From a virus, in the IMG/VR virus record IMGVR_UViG_3300014720_000238, positions 1 to 20,155 of that record: 20,155 bases of DNA. One strand, given 5' to 3'. The translations under genes were made by a program, and so were the position numbers. Below the pieces are notes generated by a model. The model was not told where the DNA came from. It saw only the letters and a program-made list of their open reading frames with translations, and did no database searches. Positions 6,545-14,732 of this stretch are shown piece after piece (position 1 is the stretch's first letter; every line of letters starts with the position of its first letter).

Positions 6545-7492
6545 ATGTTTATCAACGCAAACGACTCATTCGACTTCGATCTCCCACTCGGGCAGAGGAT
6601 TGCTCTTTACTCTGGGCCGGGCAACGGAACAGCGACCATCGAGAAAGTCTTCTACAGTTATTCCTCCCAGAAGACTGAGCTTTTAGCCTCGGTGACCAAT
6701 GAGACAAAGGTCATCGGGCCTTTTACTGACAACCTGAGAATCCGGGTGACCGCGGGAACTGACCTGGCAGAACTCTCATTCGGGTCACCTTCGGAGATCA
6801 GTCTGAGCCTTCCCCCTCCAGCTGTCTTTGGTGATCTGGAGCCACAGAGCATCATCGAGCCTGCTGCCACTTTTGTGACGCTGACCTACCAAGACAACAC
6901 GGGTCTAGTACAGATTGACAGTGCAGGCGCTCATGGTCTCACGGCAGCTGTCGCTGTAGGCAATGATGTCTTTGTGACCTGGGCTGGCGGGACTGGTGTC
7001 AATGGGTTCTACGAAATTACAGGTATTGATGCAGACACGATTGGAACGGCAATTATTATTAATCTGCCATTCGTGGCTGGTCTAGGCACTCCCACTGTTG
7101 CGGTGGCCAATACTGCCGTTACCCTGACTTCCTTCACGATACCAGGCTGGTCGATGGCCTACGGTGGTGGAATGAACATCAATGCCCTGTGGACGCTGAC
7201 GAACAGCGCAGGAGCGAAGAATCTCGGCATGACCTATGGCGGTGGCGTCTTGTTGGCTGTTTCTGCGGAGAGTAACGCAAGCGCCTGTGCTGAAAAGCTT
7301 GTCTGCAACCGTGGGAATAACGAGGTTATCACCAACCCGACCAACCAGCTCGGGCATGGTCTGTCCACGGCCGCAAATGTGTTCTTAGCCGTTAACGCGA
7401 TGGAAGATCAGACGTTCACCTTCACAGCGCAGCCTGCAACAGCGAACAATGTCGTGAAACTCGAAGCCTATAAAGTCATCGTCACCTTCTAA
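6545..7492 (+). CDS. Structural protein of unknown family (putative fibre or head protein)
   Basis: This 315-residue protein has no signal peptide or membrane segment and looks beta-rich. It opens MFINANDSFDFDLPLGQRIA and contains a middle block (TLTYQDNTGLVQIDSAGAHG then VFVTWAGGTGVNGFYEITGI) that reads like a small beta-barrel domain found in phage structural proteins. The C-terminal part, TFTAQPATANNVVKLEAYKV, may be a further beta-sandwich. A good ribosome binding site (AAAAAAGGAAAATC) precedes the ATG. It follows the repeat-containing fibre gene by 12 nt and its stop overlaps the next start (TAATG). I do not recognise a named family. Location in the connector block suggests it is part of the virion. 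Confidence 0.65.
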   Translation: MFINANDSFDFDLPLGQRIALYSGPGNGTATIEKVFYSYSSQKTELLASVTNETKVIGPFTDNLRIRVTAGTDLAELSFGSPSEISLSLPPPAVFGDLEPQSIIEPAATFVTLTYQDNTGLVQIDSAGAHGLTAAVAVGNDVFVTWAGGTGVNGFYEITGIDADTIGTAIIINLPFVAGLGTPTVAVANTAVTLTSFTIPGWSMAYGGGMNINALWTLTNSAGAKNLGMTYGGGVLLAVSAESNASACAEKLVCNRGNNEVITNPTNQLGHGLSTAANVFLAVNAMEDQTFTFTAQPATANNVVKLEAYKVIVTF

Positions 7493-7806
7493 TGATCAAA
7501 GACCCTAAAGGCGGTCTGACAGCGGCTGGAAGGGCGTACTTCAAAAAGAAAGAAGGCGCAAACCTCAAGCCTGGAGTCAAAGGACCAGCCGACACGCCAG
7601 AGAAGATGAAAAGGAAAGGATCTTTCCTTACTCGCTTCTACACGAATCCGTCTGGGCCGCTTAAGAAACCCAACGGTGAGCCGACGAGGCTTGCCCTGGC
7701 AGCAAGGGCATGGGGTGAGGCTGCACCGAGTACACCAGCTGCCGCAGCCAGGCTTGCAGCAAAGGGTCGGGCGCTTCTCAAGCGTTATGAGGCGAGGAAG
7801 AAATAA
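7492..7806 (+). CDS. DUF6321-like basic protein
   Basis: The product is 104 residues, strongly basic, and coupled to both neighbours by 1-nt TAATG overlaps. The opening KDPKGGLTAAGRAYFKKKEG, then NLKPGVKGPADTPEKMKRKG, SFLTRFYTNPSGPLKKPNGE and PTRLALAARAWGEAAPS, is the pattern I remember for DUF6321, which also occurs in phages and in viruses of eukaryotes. It ends in a basic helix (AAKGRALLKRYEARKK). The domain fills almost the whole protein. Like the DUF5872-like protein at 4183, it is a compact basic protein in a virion-assembly operon. Whether it binds DNA is not known; no enzymatic motif is visible. Confidence 0.85.
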   Translation: MIKDPKGGLTAAGRAYFKKKEGANLKPGVKGPADTPEKMKRKGSFLTRFYTNPSGPLKKPNGEPTRLALAARAWGEAAPSTPAAAARLAAKGRALLKRYEARKK

Positions 7807-9212
7807 TGCAGATTCCTATCCTCAACGGTGTCTTTGCCGATAACGCCCCAGACCTTCGCCAGTCTTACCCGGTGAACATGGTTCCTGTGTCTATCAAAAG
7901 CGGCATCTCTAATGGCTACCTTCGGCCTGGTGATGGCATTGTGCAGTTCACCACAGGCCCAGGCATTGACCGCGGTGGGATCGAATGGCAGGGAGTCTGT
8001 TATCGGGTGATGGGTACAAAGCTGGTGACTGTTTCCTCGACTGGGGTGGTGACTATCCTCGGAGATGTCGGCAGCGGTGGCTTAGTGACGTTCACTTACT
8101 CATTTGAACTTCTTGCCATCGCCTCTGGTGGTAGGCTTTACTATTGGAACCCGGTAACTTCGGTACTCGCCCAGGTGACCGATCCCGATTTAGGAACTGT
8201 CCTCGATGTCGTCTGGGTGGATGGTTACTTTATGACCACAGACGGGGAGTTTCTGATCGTCACCGAGCTGACAAACCCGTTCGATGTCAATCCTCTCAAG
8301 TACGGGTCTTCTGAGATCGATCCTGACCCAGTAGTCGCCTTGATTAAACTTAGAAACGAGGTCTACGCGATCAACGCTAACACAATAGAAGTGTTCGACA
8401 ACGTGGGAGGATCGTTTTTCCCATTTAACAGAATTGATGGAGCGCAAGTCCAAAAAGGCGCGGTTGGGACTCATGCCTGCTGTGAGTTCATGCAGCGCAT
8501 TGCAATGGTCGGAGGTGGTCGCGGTGAAGCGCCTAGTGTTTACTTGGCCGCAAACGCAACAACAGAGAAGATTGCCACGAGGGAGATTGACCAGATCCTC
8601 GAGGAATACTCCGAGGCGACTCTGTCTCAGATTCTGCTGGAGCAGCGGGTCGAAAAAGACCACATCTTTTTGTATATACATCTTCTAGACAAGACATTGG
8701 TTTTCGATGGAACGACAAGCGCTGCGTTAGGCCAACTTGTCTGGTTTGTGCTGACCACCACTACCGCTGGATTCGCTCAATATCGCGCTAGAAACTTCAT
8801 CTATTGCTATGACAAGTGGATTCTTGGCGACCCTCAATCATCTAACCTTGGCATAGTCTCCGAGGACATCTCAAGCCATTGGGGCCAGATTGTCCGATGG
8901 GAGTTCGGGACCACGATTGTTTATAACGAGAGTCTTGGGGCTGTTTTCCATCAAATGGAGCTGGTGAGCCTGACAGGAAGCGTTGCTCTCGGTCTGGACC
9001 CAACGATCTCGACCTCTTATTCGATTGACGGTAAGAGCTACTCCCAGGACCGATTCATCAAGGTCGGCACGACTGGAAGCCCTGCCAAGCGCCTGGTCTG
9101 GTTCCAGCAAGGATTCATGCGGAACTGGCGCATCCAGCGTTTTAGAGGCACAAGCGATGCTCACATCTCAGTTGCAAGACTAGAGGCTCAGATCGAGCCA
9201 ATGGCGGCATGA
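7806..9212 (+). CDS. Packaged-DNA stabilisation / tail hub protein, P22 gp10 type
   Basis: At 468 residues it is close to P22 gp10 (472). Shared landmarks include the opening around PVNMVPVSIKSGISNGYLRP (P22 PVNMLATPKEILNSSGYLR), VCYRVMGTKLVTV (P22 AVYRVCGGKLY), NTIEVFDN (P22 SSTIEYFSL), VQKGAVGTHACCEF (P22 VQKGIAGTYCKTPF), EAPSVYLAANATTEKIATRE (P22 GAPSVYIIGSGQASPIAT) and ISSHWGQ (P22 DISSQYDK). The P22 protein is beta-propeller-like; it binds the gp4 ring, helps hold packaged DNA in the head and anchors tailspikes and needle. The same role is inferred. It starts at the TAATG overlap with the preceding gene, with AGGAAG just upstream. Confidence 0.92.
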   Translation: MQIPILNGVFADNAPDLRQSYPVNMVPVSIKSGISNGYLRPGDGIVQFTTGPGIDRGGIEWQGVCYRVMGTKLVTVSSTGVVTILGDVGSGGLVTFTYSFELLAIASGGRLYYWNPVTSVLAQVTDPDLGTVLDVVWVDGYFMTTDGEFLIVTELTNPFDVNPLKYGSSEIDPDPVVALIKLRNEVYAINANTIEVFDNVGGSFFPFNRIDGAQVQKGAVGTHACCEFMQRIAMVGGGRGEAPSVYLAANATTEKIATREIDQILEEYSEATLSQILLEQRVEKDHIFLYIHLLDKTLVFDGTTSAALGQLVWFVLTTTTAGFAQYRARNFIYCYDKWILGDPQSSNLGIVSEDISSHWGQIVRWEFGTTIVYNESLGAVFHQMELVSLTGSVALGLDPTISTSYSIDGKSYSQDRFIKVGTTGSPAKRLVWFQQGFMRNWRIQRFRGTSDAHISVARLEAQIEPMAA

Positions 9213-9213
9213 T

Positions 9214-9753
9214 ATGGCGATCATTCCTCCGTTAAAGCTAACCCGAGACCAGTTAGCTTCCTTCCTTCAAGATTTTGAGCAGATCAAGCAGTTCGAGAAT
9301 CTGTTCGGTGCGGTTCAGGCAATTGCCCCCGTTGTACCAGTAGATCGAGGTGGGACGGGTCTATCGACCATCCCTACAAATGGCCAGCTACTCATCGGCA
9401 ATGGAACTGGGTACGCTCTAAATACGCTAACACCGACCGCAGGCATTGGGGTGGCCAATGCGCCAGGCTCGATTACCCTGTCGAACACTGGTGTTTTGAG
9501 TTTCTCGGCTGGCACGACAGGGTTAACCCCAGCGGTTGCGACCAATGGCGCGGTGACTCTGGGTGGAACTCTGATTGTCGGAAATGGTGGGACTGGGGCG
9601 ACCACATTGACTGGCGTGGTTAAGGGCAATGGAACAACGCCTTTTACCGCAGGGCTTGTTGACCTTGCGACTGAGGTCTCAGGTCTTTTGCCCTATGCGA
9701 ATCAAACCCCAAGAGTTCGATCTAACCAGGTGCTGACATGGCTTTCGATGTAA
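9214..9753 (+). CDS. Small glycine-rich fibre protein in the tail-needle position
   Basis: This 179-residue protein has an N-terminal amphipathic segment, PPLKLTRDQLASFLQDFEQI followed by KQFENLFGAV, then Gly/Thr/Asn-rich fibre repeats: RGGTGLSTIPTNGQLLIGNG, TPTAGIGVANAPGSITLSN and GNGGTGATTLTGVVKGNGTT. The GGTG and GNGT units are common in phage fibre shafts. In P22 order, the gene between 10 and 14 encodes the gp26 tail needle that plugs the portal channel, so this protein or the next may substitute for it. No long heptad coiled coil like gp26 is seen, so the needle role is only positional. Its last 16 nt overlap the next gene in a different frame. Confidence 0.7.
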   Translation: MAIIPPLKLTRDQLASFLQDFEQIKQFENLFGAVQAIAPVVPVDRGGTGLSTIPTNGQLLIGNGTGYALNTLTPTAGIGVANAPGSITLSNTGVLSFSAGTTGLTPAVATNGAVTLGGTLIVGNGGTGATTLTGVVKGNGTTPFTAGLVDLATEVSGLLPYANQTPRVRSNQVLTWLSM

Positions 9754-10073
9754 TCACTCCCACCAAGCTAGGGCAGGCCGCGATCACGACTGGCGTGACC
9801 ACGCTCTACACGGTCCCGGCCAGTACGCGAACCTTGCTTAAAGAGTTCAGCATTGCCAATACAACAGGCGCTGACATCGATGTTCGAGTGTTTTTAGTCC
9901 CGGCAGCGGGAACGGCTGGAACGACAAACGCCTTCCTTTACGATGTCGAAGTGCCAACGGGCAATGCACTGCAATATAACGGTGTTGAAGTTATGAATGC
10001 TGGAGAAACGATTCAGATCCAGGCTGCAAGCGTTGGTTTAACTATTACAGCAAGTGGTGCTGAGTGTGTTTAA
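9738..10073 (+). CDS. Small beta-sandwich phage structural protein
   Basis: This 111-residue protein overlaps the preceding gene by 16 nt, with AGGTG upstream of the ATG. It starts MAFDVITPTKLGQAAITTGV, then TLYTVPASTRTLLKEFSIAN, TTGADIDVRVFLVPAAGTAG, and ends NGVEVMNAGETIQIQAAS and TITASGAECV. The pattern (VPA-T-T-L--I-I-NTT---V-V-LVP, then V-NAGETI-I-A) is widespread in small virion-associated proteins in phage genomes and fits an eight-stranded beta-sandwich. It may decorate tail, needle or head; no defined function is known to me. Position between gp10-like and gp14-like genes supports membership in the tail or ejection block. Confidence 0.75.
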   Translation: MAFDVITPTKLGQAAITTGVTTLYTVPASTRTLLKEFSIANTTGADIDVRVFLVPAAGTAGTTNAFLYDVEVPTGNALQYNGVEVMNAGETIQIQAASVGLTITASGAECV

Positions 10074-10083
10074 GGTTGACGAA

Positions 10084-10602
10084 ATGAACCGTTGTGAGAC
10101 AATTATTCTGTCGAGCCTCAAGAGCCGCCGACAGCTCAACTCACTCGGAGAAGTGAAATTGACAGTCGGGATTACGGATCAGCATTTGCATGAGGTTTAT
10201 TCAGACTCCTACATCGCAAGCATTGCGGCAGATGGCCGTGAGCTTCGACCTGTCTCCCACCCCCTTGCCACCTATTTGTCAGCATGGATTGACAATAGAT
10301 TTGTAGGCGCTTTTCTGGCAATTCGGTTTTCCGAGCATGAGATTGAGTGCCACTCGCTGCTGCTTAAGTCTGCTTTGAAGCACTCAAGGCAACTCGGGGA
10401 TGCTTTTTTGGCGTGGGCATTCCAGCAGGGCGTGATGCGCGTGACAGCTCACGTTTATGAATACTTGAAGTCAGCAAAAAATTATTGTCTGAAACTTGGG
10501 TTCAAAGAAGAAGGTTTCCGTCGATGCGCTGCCGTAAAAGACGGTGAGGCGGTCGGAGTTTATATGCTTGGCATTACTCGCCAAGAATGGAGATTGACAT
10601 GA
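10084..10602 (+). CDS. GNAT-fold protein, P22 gp14-like
   Basis: The product is 172 residues from ATG 10084 (AAGG at 10072-10075, 8 nt upstream); an in-frame GTG at 10054 would overlap the preceding gene. The centre and C-terminal half show an acetyltransferase-like layout: DNRFVGAFLAIRFSEHEIEC (beta strands), then SALKHSRQLGDAFLAWAFQQ (helix), VMRVTAHVYEYLKSAKNYCL and KLGFKEEGFRRCAAVKDGEA (N-x-C--KLGF-EEG, the usual GNAT motif B end), closing YMLGITRQEW. In P22 the gene at this position is 14, reported as a virion or ejection-associated protein resembling acetyltransferases. The clear acetyl-CoA loop (R/Q-x-x-G-x-G/A) is only loosely present (SRQLGDA), so catalysis is uncertain. It overlaps the next gene by ATGA. 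Confidence 0.75.
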   Translation: MNRCETIILSSLKSRRQLNSLGEVKLTVGITDQHLHEVYSDSYIASIAADGRELRPVSHPLATYLSAWIDNRFVGAFLAIRFSEHEIECHSLLLKSALKHSRQLGDAFLAWAFQQGVMRVTAHVYEYLKSAKNYCLKLGFKEEGFRRCAAVKDGEAVGVYMLGITRQEWRLT

Positions 10603-11297
10603 GTTTCGTCGGAGATTTGATTGGTGATGTCTTCGCTGGGATCACCGGGGCTAAACAGGTAGGCCAGGCTGCAGAACGAGCTGGTGAAGTTCAGGCTGGA
10701 GCTGCAAGAGAAGCCATTGCAGAGCAGCGTCGGCAGTTTGACAAGTTTGTTGAAATCATGGCCCCATTTGTGGCTGTTGGTGCGCCTGCCGCGGAAGCAA
10801 TGCGCCCATTTCAAGAGGCCGGGCTTCAAGCATTCCAACAACAACAAGCCTTGTCTGGCCTTCTCGGAGAGCAGGCGCAAAGAAATGCCATTGCAACTTT
10901 AGAGCGATCCCCAGAGTTTCAAGCATTAACACGCCAGGGCGAAGAAGCATTGCTTCAAAGAGCATCTGCGACTGGCGGTCTCCGTGGTGGAAATATTCAA
11001 GCTGCCCTGGCTCAATTCAGACCTCAGATGCTTCAACAACAAATTGAAACCCAACTCGGACGACTTGGTGGATTTGCCGGTACAGGTCTTGGTGTAACTG
11101 GAAGACTTCTCGGGACTGGCCAAGCTTCTGCTGCTGGTCAAGCCGCCGCAGGCATGGAGTCTGCTGGTGAAATTGGCAAACTTCTTGGTCAGGCTGGAGC
11201 TGCAAGAGCTGGTGGAATTATGGGAAGAGGTGGAGTGGCTCGACAGACATTTGGCGACATTCTTTCAATCGGCAAAGTTGCCTCTGGATTCTTATAA
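10599..11297 (+). CDS. DNA ejection protein, P22 gp7-like
   Basis: At 232 residues it is similar in size to P22 gp7 (229). It begins with a hydrophobic helix, MSFVGDLIGDVFAGITGAKQ, followed by an Ala/Gln-rich helical region (AAREAIAEQRRQFDKFVEIM), RSPEFQALTRQGEEALLQ (residues 103-120), RASATGGLRGGNIQAALAQF (121-140) and an Ala/Gly-rich, membrane-prone C-terminus. The EFQAL--QGEEALLQ-ASATGGLRGGN signature is characteristic of phage DNA-transfer proteins. It would be packaged in the head and ejected to help form the channel across the periplasm. The start at 10599 (ATGA overlap with the preceding stop) is preferred to the in-frame ATG at 10587. It is followed by the gp20-like gene after 9 nt. 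Confidence 0.85.
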   Translation: MSFVGDLIGDVFAGITGAKQVGQAAERAGEVQAGAAREAIAEQRRQFDKFVEIMAPFVAVGAPAAEAMRPFQEAGLQAFQQQQALSGLLGEQAQRNAIATLERSPEFQALTRQGEEALLQRASATGGLRGGNIQAALAQFRPQMLQQQIETQLGRLGGFAGTGLGVTGRLLGTGQASAAGQAAAGMESAGEIGKLLGQAGAARAGGIMGRGGVARQTFGDILSIGKVASGFL

Positions 11298-11306
11298 GGA
11301 CTCGAT

Positions 11307-12662
11307 ATGGTTCAGCCTATTAACTATCTAGCAATGATGCCGCAGACCAACATCCCAGCGGCAATCGAAGGATTTGGCGAAGCATTGCAGGCAAGACGCC
11401 AACGCATTGAGGCAGAAAAGACAAAGGCTCAATATTCAACTGACCTCGAAGAAGTATTGCAAAACCCTTCGATGAAGGCCTTCAATCAATTTGCTCTGAA
11501 ATACCCAACACAGCGTGAAGTCATCAAAGACGTTGCTGGCCGATTCAGTCAAGAACAGCTCGACAATGAATTTGACGTTGGCGCTCGAGTAGCAGTGTCA
11601 CTTGAAAATGAGAATCCTGATGTTGCATTGGACATTGTCGAGCAGACCATCCAAGCTCGGAAGAGAGCTAAGCTACCGACAACAACTTACGACCAGATTC
11701 AGCAGATTCTTTCCAATACCGAAGACCCTGACAGGGTCAAAAAAGCAAAGACGATCACCAACTTTTCGCTGACGCTTCTCAACCCAGAGAAGTTCGGCAA
11801 GGTGGTCCAGACTCTTGAGGCGCAAGAGCTTCGCCCAGAGAAAGTGACCGAACAACGAGCCAAAGCATTGAAAGCCGCGGTCGATGCAAAATTTGCGGAC
11901 TCTCAGATCGCGAAAGACCTGGCATTGAAACAAGCGCAGATCGACAACTATGCGGCAACTCAAGACATCGCCAGAGAAAATCTTAAAATTAACAAGCTCA
12001 ATGCAGACCTCAAAAGAGAAGGGAACGAGTTACAACGCCGTGAGCTTGAGCAAAAAATTTCAGACGCAAAGGTCGCTCGGGATGAAAAGCTGCAAATAAA
12101 AGTTGCAGAAGCAAACACTGTTCTTGGAAGTGTTGATGCAGCATTAAACAACGCAGATCAAATTCTTGCTAATTGGGGGAAAACTAGAGATGGCAAAGTT
12201 GATCCAACAAAACCCAACTTTACAGTCCGCAGAGCAACAGGCACTATTGAAGCTCGACTTCCGGCACTTCGTGAGGAAACCCAAGACTTTGAATCTTTGA
12301 TTGCCTCATTTGAGTCCAAAGCATTTTTGAGCCAAGTAGACAAAATGCGTGGTCTCGGAGCGCTGACCGAGCGAGAAGGCGGTAGGCTGGTGAATGCTCT
12401 TGGAAGCCTAGACTTGAAGCAAAGTCCAGAATCCCTTGCGAAAAACATCCTTGAGATCCAACGAGAGTTGCTTAAGGGCAGGGAGCAAATGCAGATCAAG
12501 TATGGTGCACGAAGCACTCCAGATCGGCCTGCTGGCCCTGGTGGCGCAGCCCCAGCAGTACCTAGCGCAATGAGTACAGCGACCAACAGGGCGGTAGCTC
12601 CAGCTGCTGCCTCTATTTCAGATGTTCGCATTCGAGCAGACGCAATTATTAGAGGCCAATGA
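11307..12662 (+). CDS. DNA ejection protein, P22 gp20-like by position
   Basis: This 451-residue, mostly helical, charged protein sits in the gp20 position (P22 gp20 is 471 residues), between gp7-like and gp16-like genes. A Pro/Asn-rich start (VQPINYLAMMPQTNIPAAIE) leads into helices. A long coiled-coil-like region spans about residues 185-270 (EQRAKALKAAVDAKFADSQI, then ENLKINKLNADLKREGNELQ). A conserved-looking block FESKAFLSQVDKMRGLGALT with EREGGRLVNALGSLDLKQS (about 340-375) precedes a Pro/Ala-rich tail. The FLSQVDKMRGLGALTEREG stretch is common in phage injection proteins. AAGGACTCGAT precedes the ATG. The stop overlaps the next start as ATGA. Assignment is by position plus that block. 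Confidence 0.8.
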   Translation: MVQPINYLAMMPQTNIPAAIEGFGEALQARRQRIEAEKTKAQYSTDLEEVLQNPSMKAFNQFALKYPTQREVIKDVAGRFSQEQLDNEFDVGARVAVSLENENPDVALDIVEQTIQARKRAKLPTTTYDQIQQILSNTEDPDRVKKAKTITNFSLTLLNPEKFGKVVQTLEAQELRPEKVTEQRAKALKAAVDAKFADSQIAKDLALKQAQIDNYAATQDIARENLKINKLNADLKREGNELQRRELEQKISDAKVARDEKLQIKVAEANTVLGSVDAALNNADQILANWGKTRDGKVDPTKPNFTVRRATGTIEARLPALREETQDFESLIASFESKAFLSQVDKMRGLGALTEREGGRLVNALGSLDLKQSPESLAKNILEIQRELLKGREQMQIKYGARSTPDRPAGPGGAAPAVPSAMSTATNRAVAPAAASISDVRIRADAIIRGQ

Positions 12663-14659
12663 TGGCGACAGCTGACGAATATGCAGCCTGGATCGTAGCC
12701 AACTCCAACAGGAGAGGTACTCCAGACTTCGATACTGTGGTGCAGGCTTATGAAGAAGCCAAAGCACAAGAACAAGCTGTGCCTGCTGTCGATCAACGCA
12801 CGATGCCAGGCGCGACCGCGGAGTCTGTTGCGGCGCAACGTAGAGAAGCCTTAATCTCTCAGATCCCAGGCGTTGATGGCCGTCCTGTACCGCCTCAACC
12901 AGTCTATGTGCCTCCCACCGCTGGACAACGCGCTGTAGGCATTGGAGAGGCTGCTCTGACGGGCGTAACGGGCGTAACGGGTGGAACCCTGGGCCTGATC
13001 GGTGGAACCCTCGAGGGGCTTGCACAATCGATTCTGAGCGGTGAGTTTGGCACGGACCAGGCTAGGCAGCTGGTCGAGCGCAAGGCGATGGAACGGGCCA
13101 GGCAGCTAACCTTTGCCCCACGGACGCAAGCTGGCCAGGAGGTCGTTGAATTTGTCGGTGGAGTTGCCGAGCAACTTCCCCCATTTGTCCCTGTCATTGG
13201 GCAGGCTGGAACTATTGCACAAAGCGCCAGAATGGCCGCAGTCCCGGTAGAAGCAGCGGCAAGGCGTGGAGCACAAGTAGCGGCGCAAGCCCCGGCAGCG
13301 GTTCGTCAAGCAGTTTCAGAAGTTCCAATTATTGGAACTGGTGGGCGAGTGTCTACTGGTGCTGCTGCGACCCCGGAGGCATTGCGTCGACAAGCAATTG
13401 CAGAAGAACTCGGAATCACATTGACAAGAGGCGCTGCAACAAGAGACCCAGCGCAATTGGCTTTTGAAAAAGAGATGATGAAAAACCCCAGCCTTGGGCA
13501 GCCACTTCGCAATCGCGCAGAGGAAAACAATTTGCAGATTCTTCAGAAATTTGAAGAGCTTGCAGACCAGACGGGAGCCGCAGCACGAAGCCCTTCTGAC
13601 ACGGGGAATCGTGTTATTAACGCTTTAAGCAGCGGGTGGAACCAGGCAAAAAACAAAACACGGGTTCAATATAGAAAGGCTCGGCAATCAGAGGGGGCAA
13701 AACAGGCTGTTGACCTAAACCGAAAAATTGAAATTGAAATTGATGAGCAGCCAACGCAAATATCGCTGATTGAATATCTTAATCAGCAACCGTCTGGAAT
13801 TCCAGCAACTGCAATGGCTGACACAGCAAAAGTTTATCTGCAAAAGCTAGGTCTTGCAGAGCAAGATGCGTCGGGAAACTTAGTTCCTAAACAAGCAACA
13901 GTTGGACAGACTGAAGATTTTAGACAAGCAATGAATGCGTCAAAAGGTCCAAACCCTGCTGATGCTCGGCAAGTCAAAATCATCAAAGATCTTATTGATG
14001 CCACCACAGAGGGCTTGGGTGGTGATGAGTATGCCAAGGCCAGAACGCTTCGTCAGCAACAAGCCAGAAAGTATGAGTCGAGAGCCATCGTTGCAAGGTT
14101 AATAACAAACCGTCGTGGCATGGATGATCCAAAAGTTGCTGCTGATCAAGTGTTTAACCAAACTATTCTTCGTGGATCGCCAGAAGAAATTACATTTTTG
14201 AAACGGGTGTTACAAACCAGCGGACAAGATGGGAGAGATGCTTTTAATGAACTAAAAGCCGCTACTTTTAGATACATTGAAAACGAAGCAACCAAAGGCG
14301 TTGGAACTGACTCAATGGGCAGACCGCTTGTGTCTCCAGCTCAATTAAATAAGGCAATCAATGCGCTTGACGCCAATGGTCGATTAGACGTTATCTTTGA
14401 CAAGAAAACCGCGCAACTTCTTAGAGACCTCAACACAATGTCGAAAGACATTTCGACGGTTCCCCCTGGAACATTAGTTAATCCATCGGGGACTGCTGGA
14501 ACTATTATTGCGGCAATTACAGAAGCTGGAAGTTATGGGCTTCTTGCTGGCCTTCCAGTGCCAGTGCTTACAGGACTCAAAGAGGCATCGAAGTACGTCA
14601 AGAATCGGGAGACCAAGGCTAGGATTAGGAAAGCCCTGGAGCCGATTAAAGAGGAATGA
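12659..14659 (+). CDS. DNA ejection protein, P22 gp16-like by position
   Basis: This 666-residue protein is the third in the gp7-gp20-gp16 order (P22 gp16 is 609). The N-terminus ATADEYAAWIVANSNRRGTP with DFDTVVQAYEEAKAQ is a repeat-like helical motif seen in phage ejection proteins. Residues 97-125 form a Gly-rich hydrophobic segment (ALTGVTGVTGGTLGLIGGTL) that could insert in membrane, and the Ala-rich 190-245 region is a flexible linker. From about 246, AIAEELGITLTRGAATRDPA begins a long helical domain to about 600. A final hydrophobic Gly/Ala stretch (TIIAAITEAGSYGLLAGLPV) precedes a basic tail. No transglycosylase motif is evident. It starts by ATGA overlap; ATG 12662 is an alternative. 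The middle of the gene (about 13400-14560) is more AT-rich than its ends. Confidence 0.8.
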   Translation: MMATADEYAAWIVANSNRRGTPDFDTVVQAYEEAKAQEQAVPAVDQRTMPGATAESVAAQRREALISQIPGVDGRPVPPQPVYVPPTAGQRAVGIGEAALTGVTGVTGGTLGLIGGTLEGLAQSILSGEFGTDQARQLVERKAMERARQLTFAPRTQAGQEVVEFVGGVAEQLPPFVPVIGQAGTIAQSARMAAVPVEAAARRGAQVAAQAPAAVRQAVSEVPIIGTGGRVSTGAAATPEALRRQAIAEELGITLTRGAATRDPAQLAFEKEMMKNPSLGQPLRNRAEENNLQILQKFEELADQTGAAARSPSDTGNRVINALSSGWNQAKNKTRVQYRKARQSEGAKQAVDLNRKIEIEIDEQPTQISLIEYLNQQPSGIPATAMADTAKVYLQKLGLAEQDASGNLVPKQATVGQTEDFRQAMNASKGPNPADARQVKIIKDLIDATTEGLGGDEYAKARTLRQQQARKYESRAIVARLITNRRGMDDPKVAADQVFNQTILRGSPEEITFLKRVLQTSGQDGRDAFNELKAATFRYIENEATKGVGTDSMGRPLVSPAQLNKAINALDANGRLDVIFDKKTAQLLRDLNTMSKDISTVPPGTLVNPSGTAGTIIAAITEAGSYGLLAGLPVPVLTGLKEASKYVKNRETKARIRKALEPIKEE

Positions 14660-14660
14660 A

Positions 14661-14729
14661 ATGGACTATCGGATTCAATGGCTTTTGAATACCATGCAAT
14701 CAGGCCGACAATTCGGCGAAGAGGAATAA
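14661..14729 (+). CDS. Tiny ORF (22 residues) between ejection and tailspike genes
   Basis: It encodes MDYRIQWLLNTMQSGRQFGE followed by EE and a stop. AGAGGAAT at 14650-14657 gives a good ribosome binding site a few nt upstream of ATG 14661. It begins 1 nt after the preceding stop and ends 3 nt before the next start, so it exactly fills the gap, as real coupled genes do. The sequence would form one amphipathic helix with an acidic end. Function is unknown; it could also serve only as a coupling leader for the downstream gene. Confidence 0.5.
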   Translation: MDYRIQWLLNTMQSGRQFGEEE

Positions 14730-14732
14730 GAG

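Noticed and set aside
8190-8681. 163-codon minus-strand ORF within the gp10-like gene
   Set aside because: It lies entirely inside a gene with strong full-length family similarity; the product resembles no protein and has no plausible ribosome binding site or neighbours on that strand.
12158-12838. 226-codon minus-strand ORF opposite the end of the gp20-like and start of the gp16-like genes
   Set aside because: It spans two well-supported, coupled plus-strand genes, has a low-complexity Arg/Ser/Leu-rich product with no recognisable motif, and is explained by the codon pattern of the true strand.
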